Shown piece by piece: positions 23,945-26,794 of a stretch of DNA of 26,794 nt. The DNA comes from an uncultured Cellvibrio sp. GTDB taxonomy: Bacteria; Pseudomonadota; Gammaproteobacteria; Pseudomonadales; Cellvibrionaceae. A program made the translations under genes and the position numbers. How positions within the stretch are numbered: the first letter of the stretch is position 1; the number at the start of each line of letters is the position of its first letter. The notes beneath the pieces were generated by a model. It was not told where the DNA came from. It did no database searches and was given only the letters and a program-made list of their open reading frames with translations. The DNA is taken from the NCBI GenBank assembly GCA_946481735.1, contig CAMLOU010000043.1, positions 1 through 26,794 on the forward strand, written 5' to 3'.

Positions 23945-25741
23945 ATGAATGACATGCACACCCGCCCTTATCCCGGTCATTATTTACGCAGGGTTCTGGT
24001 GGTAGTCGCCAGCACAACGCTATGGTTCGCGGCGGCAGCCCAGGCACAAGAAGCGACAACGGTCCGACAAGTGGCCCTGCAGGCGATTGAAACCCATCCC
24101 CAAGTGCAGGCGAACTGGCACGCGTTCCGCGCTGCCGCCGAGGATGTCAGCGTGGCGCGTGGTGGCTATTTACCCTCGGTGGATCTGACGGCCTCTGCCG
24201 GCAAGGCAAACCGGGACTACGACGGTCGGGGGAGCTACGATAGCGGGCAAGCCGGCATTTCCCTGAGCCAGATGTTGTTTGATGGCTTTCGCACCAGCAG
24301 TCAGGTGAATCGGTTTGATAGTGCGCGTCTGGTGCGTTACTTCGAACTGCTGGACAGCGTGGAGAATATTGCCCTCGAAGCCGTCAGCGCCTATGAAGAT
24401 GTGCAACGTCAACGCCAATTGGTGGCTTTGGCACGGGACAATTACGCCAAGCACCGCGATGTGCTGTCCCAGATCGAAGAACGGGTGACCTCCGGCGTCG
24501 GGCGTCGGGTTGACCTGGAGCAGGTGGCCGGGCGTCTCGCACTGGCGGAATCCAATCTGTTGACTGAGGCCTCCAATCTCCACGATGTCACAGCCCGTTA
24601 CCTGCGCATCGTCGGCCAATTGCCGGCGCAGGAGCTGGCCCCCACCCGGTTGGAAAAGCACGCGTTACCGCCCAGTGTGCAGGAAGCCTTGACGCTGGCT
24701 TATCAAGGTAATCCGGGTTTTCACGCCGCCATCAAGAACATCGCTGCAGCCCAGGCCGCCGTCAAGGTCGAACGTTCGGGCTATTACCCCAGGGCGGAGC
24801 TCCGCGCCCGCCAGAACATTGGCCGCAACACCAACGGCTTTGATGATCGCTTTGATCCGGATCGCTATGGGGAAGAGGGCGCTATTGAACTGGCTATCAC
24901 CTACAACCTCTACAGCGGTGGCGCCAATCGTGCAGCAGTGCGGCGGTCGCTCGAACAGGTAAACCAGGCCAAGGATTTGCGCGACCAGGCCTGTATCAAC
25001 CTCCGCCAAACCACCCAGATTGCCTACAACGATTCCCGGCGGATCGCCGAACAGCTGATTTCGCTGGATCAGCACCGTCGCTCCAGTGACAAGGTGCGCA
25101 TTGCCTACAGCGAGCAATTCAATATCGGCCAGCGAACCTTGCTCGATTTGCTCGATGCAGAAAACGAATACTTCCAGGCCAGCCGCGCCTACGTGAACGC
25201 CCTGAGCGACAATACCCTGGCGCGTGCCCGGACCTTGGCGGCCATGGGCAAATTGTTACCGGCTCTCGGTATCGTGCGCGATGGTCTGGCGATGCTTGAT
25301 CAGGTCGATGCCGATCCGATTCAGGTGGATGCTGATTCCGCGTGCCCGACAGACGCCCCGGTGGCGATGAGCCGCGCTGATCTGATCTCTGAAATGACGC
25401 CCATCAGTAACGATGCCTTATTTGCCACCGGCCGTTCTGATTTGAGCCCCGGCGCTGCCCAGCGGCTGGATCAGCTGCTGCAACAGATCAAGCAAACCCC
25501 GAAAGTGATGGGGATTCGCATCGAAGGCCATACGGACAACACCGGCAGTGACATGATCAATATTCCGCTTTCCAAAGCACGGGCGGAAAGCGTGCGCAAT
25601 TACCTGGTACTGAATGGGCTGGAGACTGCCAATATTCAGGTAGAAGGCTTTGGCGCTGCACGCCCGGTCGCCGACAACCTGACCGAAGCCGGACGGGCGA
25701 AGAATCGGCGCGTGGAAATCACCGTCAGCCGCGCGCCCTGA
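23945..25741 (+). CDS. TolC-family type I secretion outer-membrane protein fused to a C-terminal OmpA domain
   Basis: A 598-residue protein. A signal peptide covers about residues 1-34 (hydrophobic core LVVVASTTLWFAAAA, cleavage expected after AQA). Residues about 36-440 are a TolC/LapE-type channel with two homologous halves, each with long helices and a beta region (QAGISLSQMLFDGF and ELAITYNLYSGGAN). A linker with repeated VDAD (about 455-475) leads to an OmpA-like domain at about 485-598. That domain has the peptidoglycan-binding elements HTDNTGS (529-535), LSKARAESV and NRRVEI (587-592). Canonical TolC proteins lack this last domain. The ATG at 23945 is preceded by AGGAAC and places the signal peptide correctly; an earlier in-frame ATG at 23864 would bury it. 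The ABC exporter follows 28 bases later. Confidence 0.88.
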   Translation: MNDMHTRPYPGHYLRRVLVVVASTTLWFAAAAQAQEATTVRQVALQAIETHPQVQANWHAFRAAAEDVSVARGGYLPSVDLTASAGKANRDYDGRGSYDSGQAGISLSQMLFDGFRTSSQVNRFDSARLVRYFELLDSVENIALEAVSAYEDVQRQRQLVALARDNYAKHRDVLSQIEERVTSGVGRRVDLEQVAGRLALAESNLLTEASNLHDVTARYLRIVGQLPAQELAPTRLEKHALPPSVQEALTLAYQGNPGFHAAIKNIAAAQAAVKVERSGYYPRAELRARQNIGRNTNGFDDRFDPDRYGEEGAIELAITYNLYSGGANRAAVRRSLEQVNQAKDLRDQACINLRQTTQIAYNDSRRIAEQLISLDQHRRSSDKVRIAYSEQFNIGQRTLLDLLDAENEYFQASRAYVNALSDNTLARARTLAAMGKLLPALGIVRDGLAMLDQVDADPIQVDADSACPTDAPVAMSRADLISEMTPISNDALFATGRSDLSPGAAQRLDQLLQQIKQTPKVMGIRIEGHTDNTGSDMINIPLSKARAESVRNYLVLNGLETANIQVEGFGAARPVADNLTEAGRAKNRRVEITVSRAP

Positions 25742-25769
25742 TTGTCGTGACGACCCCGGCGGAGTCAGT

Positions 25770-26794
25770 ATGACCACATTGGTGAATCAGCCTCTTCAGG
25801 TTGAGGACACACAACCCGGCGGAGCACTGCTGGAAGCCTTGCTGCTGGTGGCGAGAGCCCACGGTATCGATACCAGCCGCGACACCCTGCTGGCCGGTTT
25901 GCCGCTCATTGACGGGCAATTAACACCGGCTCTCTTGTCCCGCGCCGCTCAGCGGGCCGGTTTGACCAGCCGACTGGTTGCGCGGGAACTCCCGCGCCTT
26001 AACCCGGCACTCTTTCCCGTTGTTCTCTTGCTGGATAACCAGGACACCTGTCTGTTGTTGGCACTCAAGGATCAGCGTGCCCAGGTGGTGTTTCCTGAAC
26101 TGGGCGAAGCCAGCGTATGGTTGGAGCTGGAAGCGCTCAAGGCGCGTTACAGTGGGCATGCCATCTACCTCCGGCCCCAGGAGCGCCTCGATGCGCGCAC
26201 CACACCCATCGACAAACAGACCGACGGCCACTGGTTCTGGAGCGTTATTCGTCGGCATCGCGGGTTATACCGTGATGTGTTACTGGCCGCTTTCCTGATC
26301 AACCTGTTTGCCGTGGCGATGCCGCTGTTCGTCATGAACGTGTACGACCGGGTCGTACCCAACCACGCTACCGACACCCTGTGGATGCTGGCCGCCGGTA
26401 TGGTGTTGGTGATGTGTGCCGACGCAGCGTTGCGCATGATGCGCGGCTGGTTTATCGATCTGGCCGCCAGCCGCACCGATATCACCTTGTCCGCGAGCAT
26501 CATGGAGCGGGTGCTGGGCATGAAGATGAGCGAGCGACCGGCATCGGTCGGTTCCTTCGCCTCCGGTTTACAGGCTTTTGAATCGGTGCGCAGTTTTATC
26601 GGATCGGCCACCGTGGTGGGGTTTATCGACTTACCCTTCGTGCTGCTCTTTACCCTGGTCATGGGCCTGATTTCCTGGCCATTGGTGATCCCGGTGCTGG
26701 TGGGTATCGCACTGGTATTGCTCTACACCGCCGGGGTACAGCACAAACTCCACCAACTGTCCGAGCAGAATATGCAGGCAAGCGCGCAGCGTAA
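25770..26794 (+). CDS. LapB-like type I secretion ABC exporter (partial, runs off the right edge)
   Basis: The first 341 residues of an exporter whose frame is open to the end of the window. Residues about 18-140 form a C39-peptidase-like domain without the catalytic Cys: where peptidases have a Cys-Gly motif, this protein has GGALLEALLLVARAHG. This is the substrate-binding CLD form seen in RTX and adhesin exporters. The membrane domain begins near 168 with PLFVMNVYDRVVPN at 185-198, almost identical from memory to Pseudomonas LapB; RPASVGSFASGLQAFES and further membrane segments follow. The ATPase domain lies beyond the window. The ATG at 25770 follows GGAG. With the preceding TolC-OmpA gene it would export a large surface adhesin or RTX protein, but no such substrate gene is in view. 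Confidence 0.88.
   Translation, partial: MTTLVNQPLQVEDTQPGGALLEALLLVARAHGIDTSRDTLLAGLPLIDGQLTPALLSRAAQRAGLTSRLVARELPRLNPALFPVVLLLDNQDTCLLLALKDQRAQVVFPELGEASVWLELEALKARYSGHAIYLRPQERLDARTTPIDKQTDGHWFWSVIRRHRGLYRDVLLAAFLINLFAVAMPLFVMNVYDRVVPNHATDTLWMLAAGMVLVMCADAALRMMRGWFIDLAASRTDITLSASIMERVLGMKMSERPASVGSFASGLQAFESVRSFIGSATVVGFIDLPFVLLFTLVMGLISWPLVIPVLVGIALVLLYTAGVQHKLHQLSEQNMQASAQR

Overview
The window reads as a chromosomal segment of a gammaproteobacterium. Most proteins I recognise (AlaA, MsrB, YadGH, QueF, DusC, OadGAB, PhoH, RlmA, YdjA-like) resemble Pseudomonas or Enterobacteria versions. The mixture (a CyaB-like MASE2 adenylate cyclase, a LapB-like type I exporter, a Na+-pumping decarboxylase) fits the Cellvibrio/Pseudomonadales side. 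That placement is inference from remembered protein similarity, not a database search. I see no phage, transposon or CRISPR array, and most of the window is housekeeping or core accessory sequence.

Layout. 1-2230: end of an unrecognised gene, then an ATP-NAD-kinase-family protein overlapping a class I SAM methyltransferase. 2262-5326: a small unknown protein and alaA on the minus strand, msrB on plus, and a membrane-anchored helical protein on minus whose terminator hairpin lies over the msrB stop codon. 5470-5999: a stable-RNA operon with a near-consensus sigma-70 promoter and a perfectly duplicated tRNA-Glu/tRNA-Gly cassette. 6138-9157: a small conserved protein (minus), then yadG-yadH-queF on plus. 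9166-11972: a class III adenylate cyclase and a long coiled-coil membrane protein, both minus. 12071-13187: a YdjA-like nitroreductase, then tRNA-Ser(GGA) and tRNA-Arg(ACG), each with its own promoter and terminator. 13535-14536: dusC (minus).

14759-18429: a structured leader followed by oadG-oadA-oadB, a biotin-dependent sodium-pumping decarboxylase, ended by a clear terminator. 18477-22000: a DEAD-box RNA helicase, a 410-base gap holding a promoter and a possible 37-residue ORF, phoH with its terminator, and rlmA. 22086-23579: a PhoD-like metallophosphatase without a signal peptide. 23945 to the right edge: a type I secretion locus opening with a TolC protein fused to an OmpA peptidoglycan-binding domain, followed 28 bases later by a LapB-like ABC exporter that runs off the window.

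How genes work together. RNA maturation and function recur (queF, dusC, rlmA, the DEAD-box helicase, four kinds of tRNA). YadG and YadH form one ABC exporter. OadG, OadA and OadB form one membrane complex that would couple decarboxylation to Na+ export. The TolC-OmpA fusion and the LapB-like protein are two of the three parts of a type I secretion machine; the HlyD/LapC-like adaptor is expected just beyond the right edge.

The points most worth a second look are the TolC-OmpA fusion, the run of stem-loops ahead of oadG, the promoter and small ORF ahead of phoH, and the perfect tRNA cassette duplication.
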